The notes below the pieces were generated by a model. It ran no database searches. It was not told the origin of the DNA and saw nothing but the letters and a program-made list of their open reading frames with translations. Positions 7,931-16,267 of a DNA stretch of 26,389 bases are shown piece after piece (the stretch's first letter is position 1; each line of letters begins with the position of its first letter). The stretch comes from an uncultured Senegalimassilia sp. Its GTDB lineage: Bacteria; Actinomycetota; Coriobacteriia; Coriobacteriales; Eggerthellaceae. The translations under genes were made by a program, and so were the position numbers. Location: assembly GCA_934661765.1 (NCBI GenBank), contig CAKUJT010000024.1, positions 1 through 26,389 on the forward strand. The letters run 5' to 3'.

Positions 7931-8018
7931 AAAAAGTATACTATAGCATCTGTGTCCTTAGCATTGCACGGAAAATGCTTATCGCATTTAGGACAATACC
8001 TGCTATAGTATACTTTTT
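7931..8018. terminator. bidirectional terminator between the Xre gene and glmS
   Basis: The 18-bp arms (7931-7948 and 8001-8018) run from AAAAAGTATACTATAGCA to its complement and carry an A-tract and a T-tract. A TCCT/AGGA stem and a GCATT/AATGC hairpin sit inside. The left arm continues as CTGTG, as in the repeat family (TAGCATCTGTG), but the family core is missing. It separates two convergent genes. Confidence 0.85.
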
Positions 8019-8043
8019 ATTTTTCTGCTTTATTCGTTTAATA

Positions 8044-9885
8044 TTATTCTACTGTAACACTCTTTGCAAGGTTTCTTGGCTTATCAACATCAAGTCCTCT
8101 TGCAACGCTTACATAATATCCCATTAACTGTAATGGAATAATAGCAAGTGTCGTTGTAAAATGCGGGTCTGTCTTAGGCACATATACAACAAAGTCTACC
8201 ATGTCTTCAAGGTAGTAACTTCCGTTCTCTGCAACACCCATCAGGTATGCGCCACGGCTCTTTACTTCCTGCATGTTACTCAGTGTCTTCTCGCAAAGGT
8301 GGCTCTGAGTAAGAACACCGATTACAAGTGTTCCATCTTCAATCAGGCTGATGGTTCCGTGTTTTAACTCACCTGCTGCGTAAGCTTCGGAATGTACATA
8401 GCTGACTTCTTTCATCTTCAGGCTTCCTTCCTGACAGATTGCGTAATCAAGTCCACGACCGATAAAGAATACATCGTGTGCGGATGCAAATTTATTAGCG
8501 AACCACTGAATTCGTTCTTTATCTGCTAAGATGCTTGCAACCTTTTCTGGAAGGAGCACGATCTCTTTGAGCATGCTATTGAGGGTAGATTCTTCAATCT
8601 CTCCTCTTACCTGTGCAGCGTACATGGAGAGGATATACATACAAATTAACTGTGTGCTGTATGCCTTAGTGGTAGCAACGGCAATTTCAGGTCCGGCTAA
8701 AGTGTACATAACGTGGTCTGCTTCTCTTGCAATACTGGAACCAACTACATTAACGATTGCTAATGTCTTTACTCCCATTTCTTTTGTAAGACGCAGTGCT
8801 GCAAGGCTATCTGCTGTCTCTCCTGACTGTGAAATAATGACAACTAATGTATCTTTGGAAAGCTTTGGATTACGGTAACGGAATTCAGAGGCGAAATCTA
8901 CGTCTACCATTAATCCTGTGAGGTCTTCCATCACATATTTGGCTGCAATACCAACATGATAAGCAGAACCGCAGGCTACGATACAAATTCTATGATACTG
9001 TGCAAATTCTTCTGGTGAAATACCGACAGAACTTAAATCAATCTTACCGTCTTTTACATATGTATTGATTGTATCTTTGAGTGCCTTTGGCTGCTCATGA
9101 ATCTCTTTCATCATGAAATGCTCGAAACCGCCTTTTTCCGCTGCTTCTGCATCCCACTTAATGTTAACCATTTCTTTTTCAATCTCGTCACCGTTCATGT
9201 TAAAGAAACGGATGCTGTCTTCGTGAAGTTCTGCCATCTCCATGTTATCAAGATAGTATACATTTCTTGTGTAAGAAAGGATAGCAGGAACGTCAGATGC
9301 GATAAATGCTCCACCTTCATTCTGTCCAACGATTAATGGACTGTCTTTTCGTGCTGCGTAAACAACACCTGGACGATCTTTGAACATAATACCCAGTGCG
9401 AAAGAACCACGAACACGAAGTAATGCTCTTGACATACTTTCTAATGGGTTGTGATCTGTCTTCTCATAGTAGTAAGCGATAAGCTTCACTGCTACTTCTG
9501 TATCTGTCTCAGAATAGAAAGTATAACCTTTCTGTGTGAGATGGTCTTTTAATTCCTGATAGTTCTCAATGATTCCGTTATGAACCATAACAACCATCTT
9601 GTCATCACTACAATGAGGATGCGCGTTCTTCTCAGAAGGTGCGCCATGTGTTGCCCAACGGGTATGACCAATACCACATCCACCTGGCATCGCTTTTCCG
9701 CTGTCTGTCTTCTCTAACAGATTCTTAAGACGTCCCTTTGTCTTTACAATGTCTATGTCATTCTCAGCTTCATTGAAAACAGCTACTCCGGCTGAATCAT
9801 ATCCCCTGTACTCCAGTTTTGATAAACCATTCAGTACAATTGGCGCTGCCGCCTCTCTACCAGTGTATCCAACAATTCCACACAT
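8044..9885 (-). CDS. glmS: glutamine--fructose-6-phosphate aminotransferase (isomerizing)
   Basis: The enzyme makes glucosamine 6-phosphate from fructose 6-phosphate and glutamine, the first committed step to UDP-GlcNAc for peptidoglycan and teichoic acid. The 613 residues match the family. Cys2 (MCGIVGYTG) is the glutamine amidotransferase nucleophile, with GHTRWATHG and NGIIENYQELK in the N-terminal domain. Two SIS isomerase domains follow (ACGSAYHVG, SQSGETADSL, then GRGLDYAICQEGSLKMKE), and the end DKPRNLAKSVTVE is the canonical C-terminus. The start has a strong AAAGGAG site. I found no glmS ribozyme core between its promoter and start or farther upstream, although that is the usual control in many Firmicutes. 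Confidence 0.97.
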   Translation of the reverse strand: MCGIVGYTGREAAAPIVLNGLSKLEYRGYDSAGVAVFNEAENDIDIVKTKGRLKNLLEKTDSGKAMPGGCGIGHTRWATHGAPSEKNAHPHCSDDKMVVMVHNGIIENYQELKDHLTQKGYTFYSETDTEVAVKLIAYYYEKTDHNPLESMSRALLRVRGSFALGIMFKDRPGVVYAARKDSPLIVGQNEGGAFIASDVPAILSYTRNVYYLDNMEMAELHEDSIRFFNMNGDEIEKEMVNIKWDAEAAEKGGFEHFMMKEIHEQPKALKDTINTYVKDGKIDLSSVGISPEEFAQYHRICIVACGSAYHVGIAAKYVMEDLTGLMVDVDFASEFRYRNPKLSKDTLVVIISQSGETADSLAALRLTKEMGVKTLAIVNVVGSSIAREADHVMYTLAGPEIAVATTKAYSTQLICMYILSMYAAQVRGEIEESTLNSMLKEIVLLPEKVASILADKERIQWFANKFASAHDVFFIGRGLDYAICQEGSLKMKEVSYVHSEAYAAGELKHGTISLIEDGTLVIGVLTQSHLCEKTLSNMQEVKSRGAYLMGVAENGSYYLEDMVDFVVYVPKTDPHFTTTLAIIPLQLMGYYVSVARGLDVDKPRNLAKSVTVE

Positions 9886-9941
9886 ATATAATCTCCTTTA
9901 AAAGTTAAAATGATTGAAACAATTTAAATTTTTCATCCTTA

Positions 9942-9970
9942 AGTGTAGCATGGCTATCGGGAAAAGGCAA
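9942..9970 (-). promoter_or_regulatory. sigma-A promoter of glmS
   Basis: On the minus strand, TTGCCT (9965-9970), a 17-bp spacer and TACACT (9942-9947), with TGC before the -10 (extended -10). The resulting leader is only about 50 nt, too short for a glmS ribozyme. Positions 9971-10145, upstream of it, hold nothing I recognise. Confidence 0.6.
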
Positions 9971-10145
9971 GATTTTACGCGCCAATTCACTTTCCTGATT
10001 TTTTCGGAAACAGTTTGTTATTTTTATTAGGTTAGTATCCGGTTTTAATTTATTTTCTTCTTTGTTCTGTCGGATTTCTACAATTGTTATATATGCAGCT
10101 ATTCAGAGTACTTGCAGTTTGCCCGTAATCCCTTTTTGGTGACAT

Positions 10146-10286
10146 CCTCCCTCACCTATAGGATGTTACTGAAAAAGTCCTTTTTACGTGTAAATCAATA
10201 CAAAATAAAGTATGTTTGTTGATTTCACAATACTATATATTGCATGTAAAATTAGTTTTTCAGTGGCGTCCTGTAGAGGTGGGGGC
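10146..10286. repeat. 141-bp imperfect palindrome downstream of mtlD
   Basis: Two 35-nt arms (10146-10180 and 10252-10286) are inverted copies of one another at roughly three quarters of positions, with perfect blocks TTTTTCAGT and TCCT-TAG. The AT-rich interior holds further dyads (AAATCAA / TTGATTT, TTTTACATG / ACGTGTAAAA). It overlaps the IS605-type remnant at its right arm. It may be a small palindromic mobile element or the terminal structure of the decayed IS, and could also stop mtlAD transcription. Confidence 0.55.
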
Positions 10287-10384
10287 TTCCCAACCTCGGC
10301 AAGTTTGGTTCTCGTTCGATAACACTACTGTGCTAAGCATAAGCGAGCTATCCCCGTGTGTCCCACGGTTGTGTTATATTGTAT
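10269..10384 (-). mobile_element. decayed IS605-type tnpB 3' end with omega-RNA-like hairpin
   Basis: On the minus strand, 10372-10325 translates as TTVGHTGIARLCLAQ then stop. The TVGHTGIA run resembles the C-terminus of TnpB proteins of IS605-family elements. Downstream, GAGGT...ACCTC arms (10276-10297) form the GGTTGGGAAGCCCCCACC-type hairpin that resembles the omega-RNA end of such elements. No RuvC core, tnpA or intact left end is present, so this is a fragment. It begins directly after the mtlD stop. The assignment rests on remembered family motifs and needs a search. Confidence 0.45.
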
Positions 10385-10389
10385 AAAAA

Positions 10390-11532
10390 CTAAGCTAATT
10401 TCTCATATTCAGCAACAATCGCATCTAACAGCTTTTCATCTGTAAGCTGAGTGATTTCTTTTGCTGCTTCACGAACGCCCTGCTCTTTGATTTTTGCCTG
10501 AAGTTCAACGCTCTGTTTGTCTTCTGGATTATCATAGTGTAAAGCTGCACCAACACCAACAAGTAAGTGATCTACTGGAAGTCCGTATCCTGCTGCTGTT
10601 GTTAATGGGCTGATCAGACGGTCTGTTGGGCTTAATTTACGAAGTGGCTCACGACCTACACGGCTTACATCGTCCTGTAAGTATGGGTTTTTGAAACGTC
10701 CGATAATCTTTTTGATGTATGCTGCATGTTTTTCAGGGTCGAAACCATGTTTCTTGATGAGTCCGTCACCACTCTCTTTCATTGCTTTAGATACGATGTC
10801 ATAGATTTCTTCATCAGCGATTGCTGCATCGATTGTTGGGAATCCACGAAGCTTTCCAAGATAAGAAGTGATGCAGTGTCCTGTATTTAATGTGAATAAT
10901 TTACGCTCAATGTATGCCATTAAGTCATCTACAAGAGTCATTCCTTTGATTTCTGGAATCTCGCCCTTGAAGCTTGCGCGCTCTACATCCCATTCGTAGT
11001 ATTCTTCTACTACTACATCAATGAAGTTTTCGCTCTTTACAGGAGGTACGATTCTGTCAACTGCACAGTCTGGGAATCCGACATACTCATCTGCAAATGC
11101 TTTTCCTTCCTCGCTTAAGTTTTCGTAAACAGCTTTCTTTAACTGAGATGTTCCACGGATTGCATTTTCACATGCGATGATGTTCATCGGCTCTTTGTTT
11201 CCGTCTGCCATACGTTTTTCGATAGCTGCTGCGATTGTAGGAGCGATACGAGGTAAAATAACAAGACCAACAGCTGTTGTTACGAGGTCAGCACTTGCGA
11301 TTTCATCTACTGCTTCTGGCTTTGTAGAATTTACACCACTGATGTTTTCGATTTTCTGATCTTCACATTCTACGTCCATTACATGAACTGTGTATGTTTT
11401 ATCCTCATTAATTTTATCGATAATCTTGTCTACAACGTCTGCAAATACTACATGATAACCGGACTGACTAAGTAAAGCTCCAATAAAACCACGACCGATA
11501 TTACCTGCTCCAAACTGAACTGCCTTCTTCAT
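10390..11532 (-). CDS. mtlD: mannitol-1-phosphate 5-dehydrogenase
   Basis: This NAD-dependent enzyme oxidises mannitol 1-phosphate, made by the MtlA phosphotransferase, to fructose 6-phosphate for glycolysis. The 380 residues are normal length. The N-terminal nucleotide-binding motif is VQFGAGNIGRGFIGALL, with VTTAVGLVILPRIAPTIA and ACENAIRGTSQLKK following. FVGFPDC-like text (YVGFPDCAVDRIVPP) and LFTLNTGHCITSYLGKLRG lie in the catalytic C-terminal domain. It follows mtlA on the same strand after a 236-bp gap that holds a strong hairpin, and it has its own AGAAGGA site. It is probably read from the mtlA promoter; I see no strong promoter of its own. Confidence 0.96.
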   Translation of the reverse strand: MKKAVQFGAGNIGRGFIGALLSQSGYHVVFADVVDKIIDKINEDKTYTVHVMDVECEDQKIENISGVNSTKPEAVDEIASADLVTTAVGLVILPRIAPTIAAAIEKRMADGNKEPMNIIACENAIRGTSQLKKAVYENLSEEGKAFADEYVGFPDCAVDRIVPPVKSENFIDVVVEEYYEWDVERASFKGEIPEIKGMTLVDDLMAYIERKLFTLNTGHCITSYLGKLRGFPTIDAAIADEEIYDIVSKAMKESGDGLIKKHGFDPEKHAAYIKKIIGRFKNPYLQDDVSRVGREPLRKLSPTDRLISPLTTAAGYGLPVDHLLVGVGAALHYDNPEDKQSVELQAKIKEQGVREAAKEITQLTDEKLLDAIVAEYEKLA

Positions 11533-11673
11533 AATCTGATTCCTTCTTTCTTAAATCTAAGCCTCGGGATTGTTCCCGATGTTATTTCAATATGATTTTT
11601 ATATTTTCCTATAAAAGTTATAATTATAAGCTATAACATATCTGATATGGATTAGAAAAATCTTTTCTGATCC

Positions 11674-11723
11674 CCGTGTAATAACCAGCCAACACTTAAA
11701 ACTATCAGCTTGTTATTACACGG
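11674..11723 (-). promoter_or_regulatory. intercistronic hairpin between mtlA and mtlD
   Basis: The 12-bp perfect arms CCGTGTAATAAC (11674-11685) and GTTATTACACGG (11712-11723) enclose a 26-nt loop with an extra AGC/GCT pairing. In the direction of transcription no T-run follows, so it is not a standard terminator. It more likely processes or stabilises mtlA mRNA and sets unequal mtlA and mtlD expression. Confidence 0.6.
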
Positions 11724-11768
11724 AATATCATTTTTACTTAATTTGATTACTCACCTTTGTTATTTATT

Positions 11769-13640
11769 TTAACCAAAAGTTTTCATGATCGTGTCAACGT
11801 CAGCGTTCTTTTTCAACGTTTCAAGAAGCTCTTCGTCCTCAAGACTTGCTACGATGTTTCCGAGAATCTCAAGATGTTCATCGCCAACACCTGCAATACC
11901 GATTACGAGGTATGCTTTCTCATCACCAAAGTCAACACCTTCCGGATACTGCATTACTACGATACCAGATTTCTTAACGGTTTCTTTTGCATCAGATGTG
12001 CCGTGAGGGATTGCAACTCCCATACCCATGTATGTAGATACCATATTTTCACGGTCAACCATTGCCTGAATATAATCTTCATTTGCGAAGCCAAGGTCAC
12101 ATAAAAGCTGGCCTGCTGCACGAATTGCTGTTTCTTTATCTACACTCTTTAAGCCTGTTTTGATACCTTCTTTTTTAAGAACGGCTTTTTTTGCTTTCTT
12201 TTCTTCTTTTACTTCAGGTTCTACTGCTGGAGCTGGGGCGGATGTACCATTTGCACGTCCCTCTAACTCTGCATAGAATGTATCAAGGTTAGGATCCTGA
12301 AGGAAGTTTCCGATTGCTACTAATCTTGCCTGTGGTGCACTCTTAACTGCACGATCCTGTAAAATGTACTGACATACAACTACGTCTGCATCAGCAGGAA
12401 CATTATCAACAGAGGTGTTTGTTACTGTGATTCCAAGATTTAAAGGTTTGATACGATTTCTGAACTTTGTGGCTCCCATTGCGGAAGATCCCATACCGGC
12501 ATCACATGCAAAAACGATTTTTTTAATGTCATCTGTTTTAACATCAGCTCCGGAAAGAACTTCTGCTGCCTGTCCTTTGGACTCAGCTTTCATGTCATTA
12601 GTCTTTTTCTGTGCATCTTCAAGACTCTTACTTCCTGCCATCTTAACGATCGGAGAAGAAACTACGAAAGAAACTGCTGCTGCAATCAGAACACCAAGTG
12701 CTGTGATTACGATGGATGTTTTTGGTGACATAGACATAAATGCGATGATGGAACCAGGTGCGGAAGGTCCTACAAGACCTGCTTTTGTAATACTGTAGAA
12801 AAGAATCGCACAGATATTACCTGCGATTGGTCCAACGATTACTAATGGGTTCATAAGGATGTATGGGAAATAAATCTCATGGATACCACCGAAGAAGTGA
12901 ATGATAATTGCTCCAGGTGCGGAATCCTTTGTTGCTTTATCCTTAGAAAATGCCCAGTAAGCAAGAAGTAATCCAAGACCTGGACCTGGGTTAGCCTCTA
13001 ACATATACATGATGGACTTACCAGCTTCTGCTGCCTGTTCAATTCCGATAGGAGTAAAGATACCATGGTTGATTGCGTTGTTCAAGAATAATACCTTCGC
13101 TGGCTCAATAAAGATTGCTGCGAGTGGAAGAAGGTTATGATCTACAAGTACCTGAACACCACCTTTTAATACTACAAGTACGGCACTCATGAAAGGTCCG
13201 ATTGCATAGTAACCAACGATGGCTAATAACATACCGAAGATACCAATGGAGAAGTTGTTAATTAACATCTCAAATCCGGCTGGCATTCTTCCGTCCATTG
13301 CCTGGTCAAACTTTTTAATAACAAAACCAGCCAAAGGACCCATTACCATAGCACCCATCAACATTGGATAATCAGGTGCTCCAACGATTACACCGATGGT
13401 TGCGATTGCACCCATTACTCCGCCTCGGTCTCCACCGATTAACTTACCACCCTGGAATGCGATCAGGACTGGAAGTAAGTAATTAAGCATTGGTCCGTTT
13501 AAAGTTGCAAGCTGTGCATTTGGAAGCCATCCTTTTTCGATAAATAATGCTGTGATGAAGCCCCATGCGATGAATGCTCCGATATTTGGCATTACCATTG
13601 AACTAAGGAACTTACCAAAACGTTGTACTGCGTTTTTCAT
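11769..13640 (-). CDS. mtlA: mannitol-specific PTS transporter, EIICBA
   Basis: This membrane permease imports mannitol and phosphorylates it to mannitol 1-phosphate with phosphate from HPr. The 623 residues carry all three domains: EIIC (about 1-340, multiple membrane helices, GGIHEIYFP at 251-259), EIIB (about 372-460, phosphorylated Cys379 in VFACDAGMGSSAMGA) and EIIA (about 495-623, His546 in GVAIPHGTSDA). An Ala/Pro/Glu/Lys-rich linker (about 465-492) joins EIIB to EIIA. Many Firmicutes carry EIIA as a separate mtlF gene; here it is fused, as in E. coli. The start has a GAGGAGA site. A near-consensus promoter and a candidate MtlR operator lie upstream, with mtlR divergent. Confidence 0.96.
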   Translation of the reverse strand: MKNAVQRFGKFLSSMVMPNIGAFIAWGFITALFIEKGWLPNAQLATLNGPMLNYLLPVLIAFQGGKLIGGDRGGVMGAIATIGVIVGAPDYPMLMGAMVMGPLAGFVIKKFDQAMDGRMPAGFEMLINNFSIGIFGMLLAIVGYYAIGPFMSAVLVVLKGGVQVLVDHNLLPLAAIFIEPAKVLFLNNAINHGIFTPIGIEQAAEAGKSIMYMLEANPGPGLGLLLAYWAFSKDKATKDSAPGAIIIHFFGGIHEIYFPYILMNPLVIVGPIAGNICAILFYSITKAGLVGPSAPGSIIAFMSMSPKTSIVITALGVLIAAAVSFVVSSPIVKMAGSKSLEDAQKKTNDMKAESKGQAAEVLSGADVKTDDIKKIVFACDAGMGSSAMGATKFRNRIKPLNLGITVTNTSVDNVPADADVVVCQYILQDRAVKSAPQARLVAIGNFLQDPNLDTFYAELEGRANGTSAPAPAVEPEVKEEKKAKKAVLKKEGIKTGLKSVDKETAIRAAGQLLCDLGFANEDYIQAMVDRENMVSTYMGMGVAIPHGTSDAKETVKKSGIVVMQYPEGVDFGDEKAYLVIGIAGVGDEHLEILGNIVASLEDEELLETLKKNADVDTIMKTFG

Positions 13641-13770
13641 GTTACATATCTCCTCTCTTTTTTGCCCCTCCCCTTTGGCTTAATACCTGTCTCCGTTCTT
13701 ACGCTTGCCTCCGGCTTTGGGATATTTGACACTGTGCTTTTTTTGCACTGCCCTTGTTTTCTATGTCTCT

Positions 13771-13799
13771 ATTGTAAAGCACAAAATGCCAAATTTCAA
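13771..13799 (-). promoter_or_regulatory. sigma-A promoter of mtlAD
   Basis: On the minus strand, TTGAAA (13794-13799), a 17-bp spacer and TACAAT (13771-13776), giving a leader of about 125 nt before mtlA. Confidence 0.65.
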
Positions 13800-13817
13800 A
13801 GGAATGATACCGCAACT

Positions 13818-13840
13818 TTGTCGGTAAGACTTCCGGACAA
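13818..13840. promoter_or_regulatory. candidate MtlR operator
   Basis: TTGTC and GACAA half-sites with inner CGG/CCG (read TTGTCGG...CCGGACAA) form an imperfect 23-bp dyad. It is centred about 64 bp upstream of the predicted mtlA transcription start, where an activator of this type binds. MtlR sites described in Bacillus also begin TTGNC and end GNCAA; the inner bases here differ, so this is a candidate only. Confidence 0.45.
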
Positions 13841-13967
13841 ACTATCACTTTATCATCAATATCTCCAATTTTTTTGCCGTCCTTTTGTGCATTTTTACAA
13901 GAAGCATTCATCAGTAAAATATTGTATACTATTATCTAAGAATACATAAAACAGGAAAGGAAGAAAA

Positions 13968-16106
13968 ATGATGCAGCTTACACCACGAGCAGAAAAAATA
14001 ATCCGTATTCTTCTTCGCTTTTCACCGAACGATCCCGTAACAATCGGTATTATTTCAGAAGAACTAGGCATCAGTGACCGTTCTGTTCAACGAGAACTTC
14101 CAACCGTTGAAAAATGGATGAAGCATAACGGTTTTTGCTTCTTACGCAAACGAAGTATCGGACTTTTGATCAATGAGACACCCGAACGATTAGAAGAATT
14201 AGCCACTCTTTTAGATGAAAAAAACACAAACAGCTCTGCACCCGCAGATAACCGCCCAGAACGGCTGACTATCTTATGCCATGACCTTCTTCTTGCGGAA
14301 GAACCGATTAAATCTTACTACTTCACAGAAAAGTTTGAAATTTCCGAAGGAACACTTACTGCTGACCTTAACCAACTCAAAACCTGGTTTACAAAGTATG
14401 AGCTAAAGCTCATCCGCCGTCCCGGTCTTGGTATATTTATAAAAGGAACGGAGATTGCAAGAAGACAGGCATTGACATCTTTTATATGTAAGCAGGTCAA
14501 TGAGCAGCATTCCATCGGTAATCTTCAGGATAAAAAGTTTCTGTTAAATCGGAATTTTATCGATGAGATTGATGGTGAGGTAATGGCACAGGTTAACCAT
14601 ATCCTTGGTGGCTGCCAGAAACAGCTCGGTATGCAGCTTTCCGACAACGGCTATTTACATTTGCTTGTATACGCCTCTCTCTGTGTACAGAGAATGCAAA
14701 AAGGGCAATTTATTAAAGAACTGAAACAATCGTATGATGAAATATCCATCCAGCCGGAATATGCCGTTTCTGAATATATTATGAAGGAACTTAGACAATG
14801 TTTTCATTTGTCTATTTCTGTAGAAGAAACTTTATATATGGCTGTCTTTATTTCCGGTCAGCGTATCTGGCCCTCCGACAGTACAGATCTTACCGATATC
14901 CGCAATTTGGATATACATCAGCTTACTCTGTCTGTTATAAAAAAAGTCAGCGAAATCCTACATATAAATTTTTTAAGAGACAGCCGGCTTCTCACAGAAC
15001 TAAGTGGTCATATCCAGCCAGCTATCGCAAGACTTCGTGCCGGAATTCCTGTAGAAAATCCTCTTTTAAAGGAATTTCAGGAAAGTTATCCTTCCGTATA
15101 CAGAGCTTGTGAAGATGGATTATCCTTGCTTTGTCCGGTTCTTGGCATCGATAAAATTCCAGCAAGTGAAATCGGCTTCATCACCCTTTATTTCACAATG
15201 GCTATGGAACGAATTGAAAAGGAACTGAAGCAAATTTCTGTTATCATCGTCTGTCCTACCGGAATTGGAAGCTCCCGGCTACTCACCGAAAGTCTGAAAA
15301 AAGAATATCCCAATCTTGATATCCGGGGGATTACATCTGCTTTTGAACTAAACAATATACGATTACAGGAAGAAGGAATTGATTTAATCATCTCTACTGC
15401 AAAGCTTGAGATTGCTTATCCATACCTTCATGTAAATCCTATTTTAACACGGCAGGATAAAATATTACTGGATTCCCGTATCAAAGTTCTTCAGGCACAA
15501 AAACGGCAGACACAGGGGGAGGAAGTGAATGCATCCGCTCCAGTCTCGGATTCTTCTATCACTCGAAAAGATGTTGAATTTCTCTCCAATATCGGAAAAG
15601 AAATTTATGAACTCCTCGGCAATATTTATATTAATCAGGCACCAATCCTGAAAAACCGAACGGAGCTTATTGCTTACTCTGCTTCTCTTTATGCGGATTC
15701 CTCCGAAATGCAGGAACACTTATATAAAATATTAAAAGACCGGGATAACTTGGCGGATACATATATAAAACCTTTTCATGCCCTGCTCTTACACGGCAGA
15801 AGCGAAAAGCTCTCCAGATCCTGCTTTGGTTATGTCCGGCTTGAACCACCGATTTATGAAAAAGGGCATATCATTCGTGGTGCCATTGTTTCTCTCATTC
15901 CTTCCGGACCTGCAAGTGAAGTTGCCGCTCCGGTAACCAGCGAAGTAATCGGTGCCTTATTGGAAGATTCCAAACTTTTAAAAGCATTACAATGTCTGAA
16001 TAAAGAATCTTTCACTAAACAACTAGAAGATGTATTACTGAAGTTTTATAAATCAACGGTACAAACACGCCTGCATCTAACAAACTCCGTCAGCAAAAAG
16101 GTATGA
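13968..16106 (+). CDS. mtlR: MtlR/BglG-type transcriptional activator with PRD and PTS domains
   Basis: The 712-residue protein has the layout of MtlR: an N-terminal helix-turn-helix (about 10-60, ISEELGISDRSVQRELPTVEKW), a second helix-turn-helix-like region (about 105-160), two PRDs, an EIIB-like domain and a C-terminal EIIA-like domain. Candidate phosphorylation sites are His231 (PRD1), His348 (PRD2, ELSGHIQPAIARLR), Cys429 (IIVCPTGIGSSRLL) and His604 (KPFHALLLHG). In the family, phosphorylation by HPr activates and phosphorylation by the mannitol EII inhibits, so the protein senses mannitol flux. It is divergent from mtlAD across a 327-bp gap. ATGATG gives two possible starts, both after GGAAAGGAAG. 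A possible -10 lies at 13925-13930. The gene name follows from context and architecture. Confidence 0.88.
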   Translation: MMQLTPRAEKIIRILLRFSPNDPVTIGIISEELGISDRSVQRELPTVEKWMKHNGFCFLRKRSIGLLINETPERLEELATLLDEKNTNSSAPADNRPERLTILCHDLLLAEEPIKSYYFTEKFEISEGTLTADLNQLKTWFTKYELKLIRRPGLGIFIKGTEIARRQALTSFICKQVNEQHSIGNLQDKKFLLNRNFIDEIDGEVMAQVNHILGGCQKQLGMQLSDNGYLHLLVYASLCVQRMQKGQFIKELKQSYDEISIQPEYAVSEYIMKELRQCFHLSISVEETLYMAVFISGQRIWPSDSTDLTDIRNLDIHQLTLSVIKKVSEILHINFLRDSRLLTELSGHIQPAIARLRAGIPVENPLLKEFQESYPSVYRACEDGLSLLCPVLGIDKIPASEIGFITLYFTMAMERIEKELKQISVIIVCPTGIGSSRLLTESLKKEYPNLDIRGITSAFELNNIRLQEEGIDLIISTAKLEIAYPYLHVNPILTRQDKILLDSRIKVLQAQKRQTQGEEVNASAPVSDSSITRKDVEFLSNIGKEIYELLGNIYINQAPILKNRTELIAYSASLYADSSEMQEHLYKILKDRDNLADTYIKPFHALLLHGRSEKLSRSCFGYVRLEPPIYEKGHIIRGAIVSLIPSGPASEVAAPVTSEVIGALLEDSKLLKALQCLNKESFTKQLEDVLLKFYKSTVQTRLHLTNSVSKKV

Positions 16107-16167
16107 TTTCTTCATCAGTACCGCTACTATAACTACTGTAAAGATAAATGGATTTACTAAAAACACA

Positions 16168-16223
16168 AAAAGGTGGTATCAGCAGAAACGTTCAGGCAAC
16201 TGTTCCTGCTGATACCACCTTTT
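16168..16223. terminator. bidirectional terminator between mtlR and the Fn3 gene
   Basis: The perfect 18-bp arms AAAAGGTGGTATCAGCAG (16168-16185) and its complement (16206-16223) enclose a 20-nt loop. They carry short A and T tracts and lie between two convergent genes. Confidence 0.85.
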
Positions 16224-16267
16224 GATAGTTTATAATGCAAAACTCAATATGTTATTACTTTATTCAC

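Noticed and set aside
7931..8018. Full member of the long hairpin family
   Set aside because: It shares the stem style and TAGCATCTGTG but lacks the GTAGTCGC / CTCCGAGG core and the AATACTAATTT ends; kept as an ordinary bidirectional terminator.
9886..10389. glmS ribozyme
   Set aside because: Neither the cleavage-site region nor the GACGAGG core was found by eye on the minus strand.
11757..12104. Plus-strand frames within mtlA, and similar frames opposite thrS, glmS, mtlD, gatA and ltaS
   Set aside because: They are shadows of well-supported genes on the minus strand without ribosome binding sites or recognisable motifs.
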